This document shows, piece after piece, positions 1 through 8,091 of a stretch of DNA of 47,422 bases; positions within the stretch are counted from its first letter, which is position 1; the number at the start of each line of letters is the position of its first letter. The notes beneath the pieces were generated by a model that saw only the letters and a program-made list of their open reading frames with translations, ran no database searches and was not told where the DNA came from. The DNA is from Bacilli bacterium (lineage in GTDB: Bacteria; Bacillota_I; Bacilli_A; RFN20; CAG-826). Location: contig JAFTDF010000009.1 of the NCBI GenBank assembly GCA_017454295.1, positions 1 through 47,422 on the forward strand, written 5' to 3'. The translations under genes were made by a program, and so were the position numbers.

Positions 1-228
1 GTTCCGGTCCTACTAGGCGTCGTGGGCGCCGTCGGTGCCATCTGGGTCATCTTCCTCGGGGTGAAATACGCCCGCGCCGAAGAACCCCAGGAACACGAGA
101 AGGCCCGCAACAGCCTCAAAAACGCGATCATCGGCTTCGTGATCATCTTCGTGCTTTTGGTGGCCTTGCAGATCGGCCTCAACGTCTTCACCAACTGGTA
201 CAAGACCTACGACTTCTACCAAGGCTAA
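1..228 (+). CDS. Pilin-like (VirB2/TrbC-type) conjugal transfer membrane protein, 5' end outside window
   Basis: The reading frame is open from the first base, so the true start lies upstream. The visible part holds one hydrophobic segment at the window edge, a short charged stretch rich in Ala, Glu and Lys, and a second hydrophobic segment near the C-terminus ending before a Tyr-rich tail. Two membrane spans joined by a short charged loop is the usual shape of VirB2/TrbC-type pilin subunits, including the pilin-like proteins of Mollicutes integrative conjugative elements. The gene is followed by a lipoprotein, a VirB6/TrbL-like protein and VirB4, which supports the role. Sequence alone would not identify it; the call rests mainly on shape and neighbours. 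Confidence 0.55.
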   Translation, partial: VPVLLGVVGAVGAIWVIFLGVKYARAEEPQEHEKARNSLKNAIIGFVIIFVLLVALQIGLNVFTNWYKTYDFYQG

Positions 229-248
229 TCATCTAGAAGACTCTTCCC

Positions 249-947
249 ATGGCTAAGCGACGTCTTTGGAAAACCCTCTCACTGTTCGCCGCGCTTGCCC
301 TCTCTAGCTGCGCTATCGATTTAGGCAACTTCGAGAAAAGCGATGGTTATCAGGACCTTTACGATTCCCTTGGGGAAGTGCGTGGGCTTTTCGATGGCGG
401 CAATCACTCCTATAAGGTGGAGAATTCCCTCTTCAACGCCGACACCGTCCAAAAGATGAGTTGGAAAAAGAGCGAATACGAAGTCAAGGAAGAGCAATAC
501 CTCTATTTGATCGTACCATTTAAGAAGGCTTTGAAAATCGAGTCCATCGGCCTATGCTTCCGCAGCCCGGTTTATTCGGAAATCGAAGTGAGTTTCTTCT
601 ATTTCATCAACGAAGACGCCGCGCCAAAGAAGATCAAATACCTGTCTTCTCCCGATACGCAGCCAATCTATGACGACGATGGGAACGTCATCGGCGAAGA
701 GCCGATCGAATATGACGACCCTCCCGTCGAGAATAGCATCCTTCGGGGTAAGACCTCCCTCGCCTCGAAAGAGTGGGGAAAGTTTGCCTTTGGCGGCTTC
801 AAGCAAGAAGGCTATGACGATGGCTGCCTCCATACGGGGCAAGACGGTTTGCTGTATTTGCGAATCGAAAACAATTCCGGTTGGAATAAAGACCGACTCT
901 TACCTTCGTCGGTCACGTTCATCAATTTGCTCATTCGGGCAATTTAG
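249..947 (+). CDS. Predicted lipoprotein of the conjugation operon, function unknown
   Basis: 232 residues. It starts with a lipoprotein signal peptide: basic residues KRR at 3-5, a hydrophobic core at about 8-18, and a lipobox LSSC with Cys21 as the likely lipidation site. The mature part is hydrophilic and rich in aromatic and acidic residues, with no further membrane span and no family I recognise. It lies 20 bases after the pilin-like gene and 15 bases before the VirB6-like gene, so it is probably co-transcribed with the secretion genes and anchored on the outer face of the membrane. No strong ribosome site precedes the ATG; the signal peptide supports this start. Confidence 0.6.
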   Translation: MAKRRLWKTLSLFAALALSSCAIDLGNFEKSDGYQDLYDSLGEVRGLFDGGNHSYKVENSLFNADTVQKMSWKKSEYEVKEEQYLYLIVPFKKALKIESIGLCFRSPVYSEIEVSFFYFINEDAAPKKIKYLSSPDTQPIYDDDGNVIGEEPIEYDDPPVENSILRGKTSLASKEWGKFAFGGFKQEGYDDGCLHTGQDGLLYLRIENNSGWNKDRLLPSSVTFINLLIRAI

Positions 948-962
948 AAAGGGGGCCCCAAC

Positions 963-2381
963 ATGTTTGGTTTATTTGATTGGATCTGGGATCTCTTATA
1001 TGGCATTTCCAAATCCATGTACGGGATCATCGATAACATGCTGGCGTGTGCGAACATGCTTTGTGGCATCGAGCCGATCCGTTACGCGGGAAACGAAATG
1101 GACTTCTTAACGTTCCTCATGCGCAACCCCAATATCTCCTACGCGTTTGTCGGGGCGGTGGGCGTTGCCTTGGTGCTCGTCGTGATTTTCGGGATCTTTG
1201 CGATTCTGCGTTCCATGTCTTCGGACAAATCGGAGAAGTCTCCGGCGCGGATCGCCATTCAAATCGGCAAGACGATGCTGATCTTCTTATTTATCCCGGC
1301 GGCGATGACGGTGCTCATCTTCTTCACCAATTCCATCATGCGGGTGCTTTATAGCACCACGACGGGCGGTTCCCCCGATGGCTTAGGCCGTTTCTTAGCC
1401 GGCGCGTTTGGCCAAAACGCCCTCAAAGGCGGTACTTCCCCGGATTTCTACCTCCGTCCGGACTTTAAGTATTCCTCCACTTCGAGCATGAAGAGTTTCG
1501 TCGATCTTTCCGATTACGACTTCTTCTTCTCCTGGATTTCCTCCTTAGTCATTATCTTCTGCCTCGGTTCGACGTTATTGATGTTCGTCGACCGCGCGAT
1601 CTCGATCGTCATCCTCTTTATCTTCGCCCCCATCTCCTTATCGACCACCGTGCTCGATGACGGGGCTCGCTTCAAACTCTGGCGCGACCAATTCATCACC
1701 AAGTTCTTAATGGGATATGGCTGTATTATCGCCATCAACATTTACGCGTTAATCATCGCCGCGGTCACCAACAATGCCCTCGTCTTCTTCAACAATTCCA
1801 CCCTCAATAACGTCATGAAGATCATTATCATCGTCGGTGGCGGCGTCTCCATGATGCGCGTGATGGCCCTCGTGGGGAACATCATCAATCCCGGAGCCGG
1901 CTCGAACGAACTCCGCGACAACGCCATCGCCACCGGCAGCTTCCGCCGGGCGATGACCACCGGTGCCCTCGCCCCCTTCCGGGCGACCCGCGGCGCCGTC
2001 AACTTCGGCCGCGACGTGGCCAACCATGGTTTAATGACCACCATGGGCAAACGCATGGGCTTCAATACCTCGGGGGATTACGCCAAGGAAAGGAACCTCC
2101 AAGGCAGAGGCTCCGCGAAAACCAGCGGTGCGGGCAACAACAAAACCAATCAGTCCGGTGCCGGTAACAACGCGGCCAAAAACGCCATCAACGGTGGTGG
2201 AAAAGCCAATAATGGCGGGAACGCCGGCGGCAATAAAGGCGGCGGTGCCAACCCACCCGTGATCGGCGGCGGCAGCGGCAATAAGAACAACAACGCCGTC
2301 GGCGGGCAAGGCAGCAACATGGTGAATAATGCCATCAACAACTCCTTGCATAACAACAACAACGGAGGTGATAAAAAATGA
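963..2381 (+). CDS. TrbL/VirB6-like polytopic channel protein of a type IV secretion system
   Basis: 472 residues. An N-terminal amphipathic region is followed by about six hydrophobic segments between residues 60 and 310, then a long soluble tail. The last 100 residues or so are of very low complexity, made mostly of Gly, Asn, Ala and Lys, and presumably unstructured. This plan (membrane domain plus flexible tail), located directly before virB4, matches the VirB6/TrbL subunits that form the inner-membrane channel of conjugation machines, and the corresponding membrane protein of Mollicutes conjugative elements. An AAAGGGGG ribosome site sits just before the ATG. The 3' end overlaps the virB4 start by 4 bases. 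Family assignment is from topology and context. Confidence 0.6.
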   Translation: MFGLFDWIWDLLYGISKSMYGIIDNMLACANMLCGIEPIRYAGNEMDFLTFLMRNPNISYAFVGAVGVALVLVVIFGIFAILRSMSSDKSEKSPARIAIQIGKTMLIFLFIPAAMTVLIFFTNSIMRVLYSTTTGGSPDGLGRFLAGAFGQNALKGGTSPDFYLRPDFKYSSTSSMKSFVDLSDYDFFFSWISSLVIIFCLGSTLLMFVDRAISIVILFIFAPISLSTTVLDDGARFKLWRDQFITKFLMGYGCIIAINIYALIIAAVTNNALVFFNNSTLNNVMKIIIIVGGGVSMMRVMALVGNIINPGAGSNELRDNAIATGSFRRAMTTGALAPFRATRGAVNFGRDVANHGLMTTMGKRMGFNTSGDYAKERNLQGRGSAKTSGAGNNKTNQSGAGNNAAKNAINGGGKANNGGNAGGNKGGGANPPVIGGGSGNKNNNAVGGQGSNMVNNAINNSLHNNNNGGDKK

Positions 2382-5035
2382 GAATCATTCCCCGTACCAC
2401 CAAGGTCAAAATCCAATTCTTTAAGAATATTTCCATCATCGATATCATCATCGCCTTTGCCTTCATGGGCTTGATCGTGTTGTTGCTTTTATCCAACCTC
2501 GGCATCGCCCGGTTCGTCCTTTCGGCGGTGGTGTTGATTGTCGCCATCTTCATGTATGTGCCCTTCGATGGCGATCGTTTCTACATGTTCATGGTCCACT
2601 CCGTGAAATATGTCTTCTCCCCCAAGAAATATTCCAAAACGACCACCAAATCCCAGACGAGCATCGACTCTTTCATGCCCTTTAAGGACATCTCGGACGA
2701 TGGCTTCATCGTCTATAAGGATTATTTCGCTGGGGTCCTTCAAGTCGATCCCCGCGAATTCTCCTTGCTTTCCGAGTATCGCCAAGACCAGATGATCGAC
2801 GAGCATTTCGGCAAGATCATCCGCGAGGTCGCCAACCGCACCCGCGCCTCCATCGTCAAATTGGACCGCAAGCTTTCCTTTGCGTCCTATATCCAGGACG
2901 AGCAGCGCAAGAAAGACGTCTTGTATCAGCTTTTCGAACAGGGTGAGCTCACCAAGCAAGAGCTCGATTCCCGCGTCAAAATCATCGATGACCGCATCCG
3001 TACCTATACGGTGCTCACCGACGAAACCCCGATCAAGAAGCCGTTCTACTATTTGGTCATCTATGACGAAAGCAAAGAAGTGATCTCTTCGATTCTCAAC
3101 GATGCCATCCTGACCTTCTCCAACATCGGGATGACCTCCCATATCCTCAACAAAAAGGAACTTGGGATCTTCATGAAGTATACCTACACGTCCAAGTTCG
3201 AAGAGAAGGACGTCGATATCCTTTCGCCCGAGGAATTCATTTCCTGGATCTATCCCCAAAACATCGAATTCAAACCCCATTCCACTGTCATCGATGGCGA
3301 GGAATGCTATATCTTCACCGTGAAGAACTTCCCGATTTCGGTGCTTAACGCCTGGGGCTATCGGATCTTCAACATCCCCAATACCAAGATCGTGATGAAC
3401 CTCGCCCCCTTCGAAAAGAGCAAGGCCATCCATATGATCGACCGCTCCGTCCAAGAGTTGGCCTCCCAATCCAATAACAGCTATCGCGCGTCCTCGATCA
3501 TCGATAAGCAAACCCACATCGATACCCTCGTCGAAGTGCTTCGCATGCTCCAAAACGACAACGAGACCCTCTTTGGCGTCAATCTCCACATCACCGTTTA
3601 TCCCCAAGAAGGGGCCCGCAAAGACGCCAAGCGTTCCGAGAAGAAACGGATTAAGCGCATCTTCGCCGAAGAAGGCTTTGAGATCATCGACAACTATTTC
3701 TGCCAAAACTTAGCCCTGATCTCCTCCAATATCTCCCGTTTGGATTTGATGACCCAGTTCCAACGCGCCATCCATTCCAATTCGGTGGCGGCGGTCTTCC
3801 CCTTCGTCTTATCCACGGTCATGGATGCCCATGGGTGTATCCTTGGCACCGAAAACGACTATCCCGTCATCCTTGATTTCTTCAAGCGTGACTTCGAACG
3901 CGTCAATTCCAACATGGTCGTCATCGGGAAGTCGGGCTCGGGCAAATCCTTCGCCACGAAGACCATTTTGTCCCAGCTTTGCGCCGAAAATTGCAAGATT
4001 TTCATCCTCGACCCGGAAAACGAATACCAAAGTTTGGCCGCCAATCTCGGTGGCCGTCTCATCGACGTCGGCACCGCCCGCGAAGGTCGAATCAACCCTT
4101 TCCACATCATCACCACCCTCGAAGGGGACGAAGACGGGGAAGAATCCCAGACCAACAACTTCGCGGTCCATCTCCAATTCCTCGAGGAGTTCTTCAAGGT
4201 GGCCCTTCCCGGCATCAGCGCCGACGCCTTGGAATACCTCAATAACATCATCGTGAGCCTCTACCACGAAAAAGGCATCAACTCGCGGACGGATTTCTCC
4301 GCCCTCGAGCCCAAGGATTACCCGACCTTCGACGAACTCTATGACCTCATCCAGAAGCGTTTGGATGCGGCCACCGTCGATTATGACGTGACCCAACTTC
4401 GCATCCTTTCCAATTACATCTCGAAGTTCGCCGGGGAAGGCCGTAACGCCAACCTTTGGAATGGCGAATCCACCTTGACGGTTAAGGAAAACTTCACGGT
4501 CTTCAATTTCCAGAGCTTGCTCTCGAATAAGAACAACACCATCGCCAACGCCCAGATGCTGCTCGTCTTGAAGTGGCTCGATAACGAAATCATCAAAAAC
4601 CGCGACTTCAACCTCAAACATGGCACCGCCCGTAAGATCGTCGTGGCCATCGACGAAGCCCACGTCTTCATCGATCCGAAATACCCCGTCGCCCTCGACT
4701 TTATGTATCAGCTGGCCAAGCGTATCCGTAAGTATAACGGTATGCAGATCGTCATCACGCAGAACATCAAAGACTTCGTCGGTTCCGAGGACATCGTTCG
4801 TAAATCCACGGCCATCATCAACGCGTGCCAATACTCGTTCATCTTCTCCCTCTCACCCAATGATATGGATGACTTGTGCACCCTTTACGATAAAGCGGGG
4901 CAGATCAACGAGGTGGAACAAGACCAAATCGTCAACAATCTCCGCGGAAACGCCTTTATCATCACCTCCCCCACCAACCGAACCAACATCTCCGTCATCG
5001 CCTCGCCGACGATGATGAAAATGTTTGGCGAATAA
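2378..5035 (+). CDS. virB4: VirB4-family conjugation ATPase with N-terminal membrane anchor
   Basis: 885 residues. Two hydrophobic segments occupy roughly residues 15-60, a PrgI-like anchor often fused to VirB4 in Gram-positive systems. The ATPase part has a Walker A motif GKSGSGKS near residue 516 and a Walker B stretch VVAIDEAH near 760, followed by an arginine-rich helical region and the ITQN segment typical of VirB4/TraE/TrsE proteins. The protein powers assembly or substrate transfer at the cytoplasmic face of the type IV secretion channel. The start overlaps the preceding gene and is preceded by GGAGGTGAT, a near-perfect ribosome site inside the previous gene, so the two are translationally coupled. 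It is the last gene of the operon visible here; coupling protein and relaxase are not in this window. Confidence 0.9.
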   Translation: MRIIPRTTKVKIQFFKNISIIDIIIAFAFMGLIVLLLLSNLGIARFVLSAVVLIVAIFMYVPFDGDRFYMFMVHSVKYVFSPKKYSKTTTKSQTSIDSFMPFKDISDDGFIVYKDYFAGVLQVDPREFSLLSEYRQDQMIDEHFGKIIREVANRTRASIVKLDRKLSFASYIQDEQRKKDVLYQLFEQGELTKQELDSRVKIIDDRIRTYTVLTDETPIKKPFYYLVIYDESKEVISSILNDAILTFSNIGMTSHILNKKELGIFMKYTYTSKFEEKDVDILSPEEFISWIYPQNIEFKPHSTVIDGEECYIFTVKNFPISVLNAWGYRIFNIPNTKIVMNLAPFEKSKAIHMIDRSVQELASQSNNSYRASSIIDKQTHIDTLVEVLRMLQNDNETLFGVNLHITVYPQEGARKDAKRSEKKRIKRIFAEEGFEIIDNYFCQNLALISSNISRLDLMTQFQRAIHSNSVAAVFPFVLSTVMDAHGCILGTENDYPVILDFFKRDFERVNSNMVVIGKSGSGKSFATKTILSQLCAENCKIFILDPENEYQSLAANLGGRLIDVGTAREGRINPFHIITTLEGDEDGEESQTNNFAVHLQFLEEFFKVALPGISADALEYLNNIIVSLYHEKGINSRTDFSALEPKDYPTFDELYDLIQKRLDAATVDYDVTQLRILSNYISKFAGEGRNANLWNGESTLTVKENFTVFNFQSLLSNKNNTIANAQMLLVLKWLDNEIIKNRDFNLKHGTARKIVVAIDEAHVFIDPKYPVALDFMYQLAKRIRKYNGMQIVITQNIKDFVGSEDIVRKSTAIINACQYSFIFSLSPNDMDDLCTLYDKAGQINEVEQDQIVNNLRGNAFIITSPTNRTNISVIASPTMMKMFGE

Positions 5036-5122
5036 GCCAAAATTCAACGAAAACGGGAAAGGCTATGCCCTTCTCTTTTCTTCGCGGCCCAAGGTGTGAC
5101 ACTTTTGTTGCACAGCTGCGTT

Positions 5123-5128
5123 TACAAT
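5123..5128 (+). promoter_or_regulatory. -10 box TACAAT upstream of the TetR-type gene
   Basis: TACAAT lies 7 bases before a GTG at 5136 and 21 bases before the ATG of the regulator. A good -35 box is not evident. Expected transcription start is at or next to the GTG. Confidence 0.45.
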
Positions 5129-5135
5129 GCTAGCC

Positions 5136-5153
5136 GTGAGAATTGAAGCATGA
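5136..5153 (+). other. Possible five-codon leader cistron ahead of the TetR-type gene
   Basis: GTG-AGA-ATT-GAA-GCA-TGA would begin right where the transcript is expected to start. Its stop codon overlaps the ATG of the regulator (ATGA). In this genome many start codons occupy this spacing from a -10 box. It may be a leaderless minicistron that couples initiation to the regulator gene, or chance. Confidence 0.25.
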
Positions 5154-5683
5154 ACCAAAAACAGCTGGAAACCTTACGGAAAAACAATGAAGAATCCCGC
5201 GACTTCGTCAAAAGCTGCTTTCGTTTCGCCTTGATGATTATCCTCAAAGATAAATCCAATAAGAAGATCACCGTCACGCGTTTATGCAATATCGCCGGCG
5301 TTTCGCGGATGGCGTTTTACCGAAATTACCGTAGCGTCGAAGATGTCTTAACCGACGAAATTAAGACGTTTGTCCTTTCCATCGCCGCCAAGATCACGAC
5401 CGACGTCTACGAGAACTGGCTCGTCGTCTTTCAACAAGCCGAGGCAAACCGCGAGGACTTGGAGGCGATTATCGGCGCCGGATTCGAGCAAAAAATCCTC
5501 GATATCTTTTTCTCCCTGCTCCCCGAAAACGAAGAAAGCCGCACCATCCAAGCGATTTGGCTCTCCTTGTTCTATTCGCTCATCATTAAGTGGCTTAAGG
5601 ACAAGAAACCGAAGAAAGCCGAGGATATGGCCCGGCTTGCCTATAAATACACCAAAAACATCCCGCTGGTTTCGAAAGAATGA
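5150..5683 (+). CDS. TetR/AcrR-family transcriptional regulator
   Basis: 177 residues, a normal length for the family. Residues about 40-65 form the DNA-binding helix-turn-helix, visible as KITVTRLCNIAGVSRMAFYR, which fits the TetR pattern of a helix, a tight turn with Gly-Val-Ser, and a recognition helix with Phe-Tyr. The C-terminal two thirds is helical and would hold the ligand and dimer interface; it ends in a Lys-rich stretch. Its target is not visible: the gene stands alone between the conjugation operon and the kinase gene, so it might act on either or be an independent regulator. A terminator-like hairpin overlaps the stop region. Confidence 0.85.
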   Translation: MNQKQLETLRKNNEESRDFVKSCFRFALMIILKDKSNKKITVTRLCNIAGVSRMAFYRNYRSVEDVLTDEIKTFVLSIAAKITTDVYENWLVVFQQAEANREDLEAIIGAGFEQKILDIFFSLLPENEESRTIQAIWLSLFYSLIIKWLKDKKPKKAEDMARLAYKYTKNIPLVSKE

Positions 5684-5709
5684 AATTCCTCCTGGATTGG
5701 GGGATTTTT
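5683..5709 (+). terminator. Terminator after the TetR-type gene
   Basis: Nine-pair stem (5683-5691 with 5699-5707, including G-T pairs), seven-base loop, ending in a run of T. Confidence 0.5.
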
Positions 5710-5734
5710 CATGGGCAATTGCCCAAAAAAGGTA

Positions 5735-5740
5735 GATAAT
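5735..5740 (+). promoter_or_regulatory. -10 box GATAAT for the LytS-type kinase gene
   Basis: Eight bases separate GATAAT from the ATG at 5749 and no Shine-Dalgarno site is present, so the message would be leaderless or nearly so. Confidence 0.5.
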
Positions 5741-5748
5741 GACATGGA

Positions 5749-7011
5749 ATGGAAAACAATGTCGTTTTCAATGTCACGGTTTGCCTCATCGGCGTCTTGA
5801 TTTTGCTGGTGCATATCACCAGTATTCTTTTTAAGAAAGCGCGCCGCAAAGACGAGAATGCCCTCTTGGCCTTTTTCGTCCTCACGGCCGTCCATTTCGC
5901 CGTCTATTTCACCTTCACGATGATCAAGGCGAATTATACCAGCGACGCCTTCATCATCGGTTTCTACACCACGTTTTATATTTTCAATAACCTCGAGGTC
6001 TTCTTTTTCTTCCTCTATGTGTTGGCCTATATGGAGCTGACGAAAAAGACGAAGAACATCCTTTGGTCCATTAACGTGTCCCTGTTTGCGGTCTTCGTGT
6101 TGCTCGACCTCTTAAATATCTTCCTGCGGTTCTTCTTCACCGCGAATGGGGGCCAATACCAACGCGCCCCGGCGATGATGGTATCGCAAGGCTACCAATT
6201 CGTGATGCTGGCGAGCGTCTTTGTCATCGCCGCCATCGATAAGCGCTTGCAGATGCGCGAAAAGATTGCTTTCTTCTCCTATTGCTTATTGCCCTTGGTA
6301 GCGATTCTGCTCCAAAACGTCTTCAAAGGATATGCGATTGCCTATCTTTCCATCATCGTCGCCATCGAAGTCCTCTTCCTCTTCCTGAATATGCGGAAAA
6401 ACGAAGAGCTGGTGAATCAGGCGAGGAAACGCAAAGAAGCGGAAGTGAAAGTGATGATGTCGCAGATCCAGCCCCATTTCATCTATAACACCCTCTCTTC
6501 CATTTCCACGCTGATCCAGGTGGACCCGGCAAAGGCGCAAACGGCCCTGGATGACTTCACCGATTACCTACGGGCCAACCTATCCTCGCTTTCGGATACG
6601 GGGCTCATCACCTTCGAAAAAGAATTCCGCCACATCGAAACCTATCTTTCGTTAGAGCAAATGCGCTTTGATGAACGGCTCCATGTGGTTTACGATATCC
6701 AAGAAAAGGATTTCTTGGTACCGCCCCTTTCCCTCCAACCTTTGGTGGAAAACGCGGTGAAACACGGCATCTTGAAAAAGATCGAAGGCGGAACCATCTC
6801 CTTGAAAACCTACGCCCGCGACGATGCCTATGTGGTGGAAATCAAAGACGATGGGATCGGCTTCGACATCCATGCTAAGCCCGACGATGGGCGGGCCCAT
6901 GTCGGGTTGGAAAATGTCCGTTACCGGATCCAGTCGATGTGCCATGGCGAACTGATCGTGGAAAGCCAAATCAATCACGGAACGACCGTTACGGTCTTGT
7001 TCTATAAATGA
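5749..7011 (+). CDS. LytS/YehU-type membrane sensor histidine kinase
   Basis: 420 residues. The first 220 or so contain about seven hydrophobic segments, forming the membrane sensor. They are followed by a short coiled linker rich in Arg, Lys and Glu, then a His_kinase (PF06580-type) domain with the phospho-acceptor motif QIQPHFIYNTL near residue 245. The N box appears as PLVENAVKHGI and the glycine-rich ATP lid as DDGIGF, so the catalytic part looks complete. It would autophosphorylate and pass phosphate to the response regulator encoded directly downstream, whose upstream ATG overlaps this stop codon. The ligand cannot be told from sequence; kinases of this family often sense peptides, cell-wall state or small metabolites. 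Confidence 0.9.
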   Translation: MENNVVFNVTVCLIGVLILLVHITSILFKKARRKDENALLAFFVLTAVHFAVYFTFTMIKANYTSDAFIIGFYTTFYIFNNLEVFFFFLYVLAYMELTKKTKNILWSINVSLFAVFVLLDLLNIFLRFFFTANGGQYQRAPAMMVSQGYQFVMLASVFVIAAIDKRLQMREKIAFFSYCLLPLVAILLQNVFKGYAIAYLSIIVAIEVLFLFLNMRKNEELVNQARKRKEAEVKVMMSQIQPHFIYNTLSSISTLIQVDPAKAQTALDDFTDYLRANLSSLSDTGLITFEKEFRHIETYLSLEQMRFDERLHVVYDIQEKDFLVPPLSLQPLVENAVKHGILKKIEGGTISLKTYARDDAYVVEIKDDGIGFDIHAKPDDGRAHVGLENVRYRIQSMCHGELIVESQINHGTTVTVLFYK

Positions 7012-7025
7012 AAGGGGACGAGCTT

Positions 7026-7784
7026 ATGATAGTCTTACTCGTTGATGATGAAAAATTGCAATTGATGCGCTTGCAGCAAGCGGTGGAGGATGTTCTCCCC
7101 GATGCCGAATTACGCGCCTATACCAATCCGGTTCAGGCCTTAGAGGAGAATAAAACCGCCAAAATCGATATCGCCTTTTTGGATATCGAAATGCCGCAGA
7201 TCAACGGCATCATGCTCGCCAAACAATTAAAGGCCAAGAACCCGCGGGTGAACATTATCTTCGTCACGGCTTATGAGAATTATGCCCGAGAAGCCTTAAA
7301 CATTCGTGCTTCCGGTTACGTCTCCAAGCCCGCCAACGCTAAGAAAGTACAGGAAGAAATCAACGGGCTGCGCTTCCCCGTCGAAATCAAAACCAACAAG
7401 GTCATCAAGGCGAAGTGCTTTGGCAATTTCGAGGTGTTCGCCAACGGCGCTCCCTTAAAATTCACCTACAGCAAATCCAAGGAAGCGTTCGCCTATCTCG
7501 TCGACCGGGAAGGTTCCGCGGTGACCTTAGGCGAATTAAATGCCGTCTTATGGGAAGAAGACCACCCTTCGTATCTAAGAAACCTAATCTCCGATATCCG
7601 ACGCACCCTGCAAGAAGCGGGGGCCGATGGCGTCTTCGTCAAGCGTCATAACGAATGTTATATCCATCCCGAGGCCATCGATTGTGATGCCTATGAATAT
7701 AAGCACAATAACCCCGTGGCAATCCGTAACTATCGGGGGGAATATATGATTCAATACTCCTGGGCTTATTTCCACGCGGAGTAA
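7026..7784 (+). CDS. Response regulator with SARP/winged-helix output domain, partner of the upstream kinase
   Basis: 252 residues from the ATG at 7026, chosen because an AAAGGGG ribosome site lies at the right distance. An earlier ATG at 7008 overlaps the kinase stop but has no such site. The receiver domain (about 1-120) shows the acidic pair DDE at 7-9, the phospho-acceptor Asp53 in FLDIEMP, and the conserved Lys of SKPAN near 104. The C-terminal domain (about 125-230) resembles the winged helix of SARP/BTAD-type activators (FGNFEVFANG followed by KSKEAFAYLVDR), not the LytTR domain that usually pairs with LytS kinases. It should bind DNA on phosphorylation; targets are unknown. Confidence 0.88.
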   Translation: MIVLLVDDEKLQLMRLQQAVEDVLPDAELRAYTNPVQALEENKTAKIDIAFLDIEMPQINGIMLAKQLKAKNPRVNIIFVTAYENYAREALNIRASGYVSKPANAKKVQEEINGLRFPVEIKTNKVIKAKCFGNFEVFANGAPLKFTYSKSKEAFAYLVDREGSAVTLGELNAVLWEEDHPSYLRNLISDIRRTLQEAGADGVFVKRHNECYIHPEAIDCDAYEYKHNNPVAIRNYRGEYMIQYSWAYFHAE

Positions 7785-7889
7785 ATGGTTCAATCCAAAA
7801 TCGATGAATGGCGTGCGTTACGCTTTGTGCCGATCTGGGATATAGATACGGATAAGCGTCCCGCCATTTTCGTTTGGCGTGATCGTTAG
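7785..7889 (+). CDS. Possible small protein downstream of the two-component genes
   Basis: 34 codons starting immediately after the response-regulator stop (TAA then ATG) and ending in TAG. The peptide is Trp- and Arg-rich with no signal sequence or known motif. Codon choice resembles the neighbouring host genes more than the AT-rich gene downstream. It could be a coupled small protein, a decayed gene end, or chance. Confidence 0.25.
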   Translation: MVQSKIDEWRALRFVPIWDIDTDKRPAIFVWRDR

Positions 7890-8091
7890 GGTTCCATCCA
7901 TTAATGCCAAAAATAAGAAAAAACACGCACGATTTCGTATGTGCCTTGACAATCAATCGTGCCCTTAAATGTCGATACACATACGGGTGGTGAAGTCCAA
8001 TTGTCCATACACAAACTATTTCGGCAAAAAGGACAATGCAATGTTGAAACTGCCGAATCAATAGCGTATCCTATGGATGAGGTGACAAATA
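7890..8091. other. Non-coding stretch with two inverted repeats
   Basis: No convincing gene. Two inverted repeats are visible: GCACGATT at 7927-7934 with its complement at 7955-7962, and ATTGTCC at 8000-8006 with its complement at 8031-8037. Composition shifts here from the GC-richer host genes to the AT-rich ATPase gene. This may be the border of an inserted segment or hold operator sites. Confidence 0.35.

Noticed and set aside
2489..3706. Long open frame antisense to virB4, and similar ones at 3809-4831 (-), 28746-29519 (+) and 46007-46999 (+)
   Set aside because: Each lies fully inside a well-recognised gene, has no protein-like motifs and no start signals. The codon bias of the real gene on the other strand explains the open frame.
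5036..5075. Terminator after virB4 (GGGAAAGGC...GCCCTTCTC)
   Set aside because: The stem needs a bulge and has no clean T-run; too weak to list as a feature.
7639..8061. Minus-strand open frame of 140 codons across the end of the response regulator
   Set aside because: It overlaps the regulator coding region, has no recognisable domain and no ribosome site or promoter.
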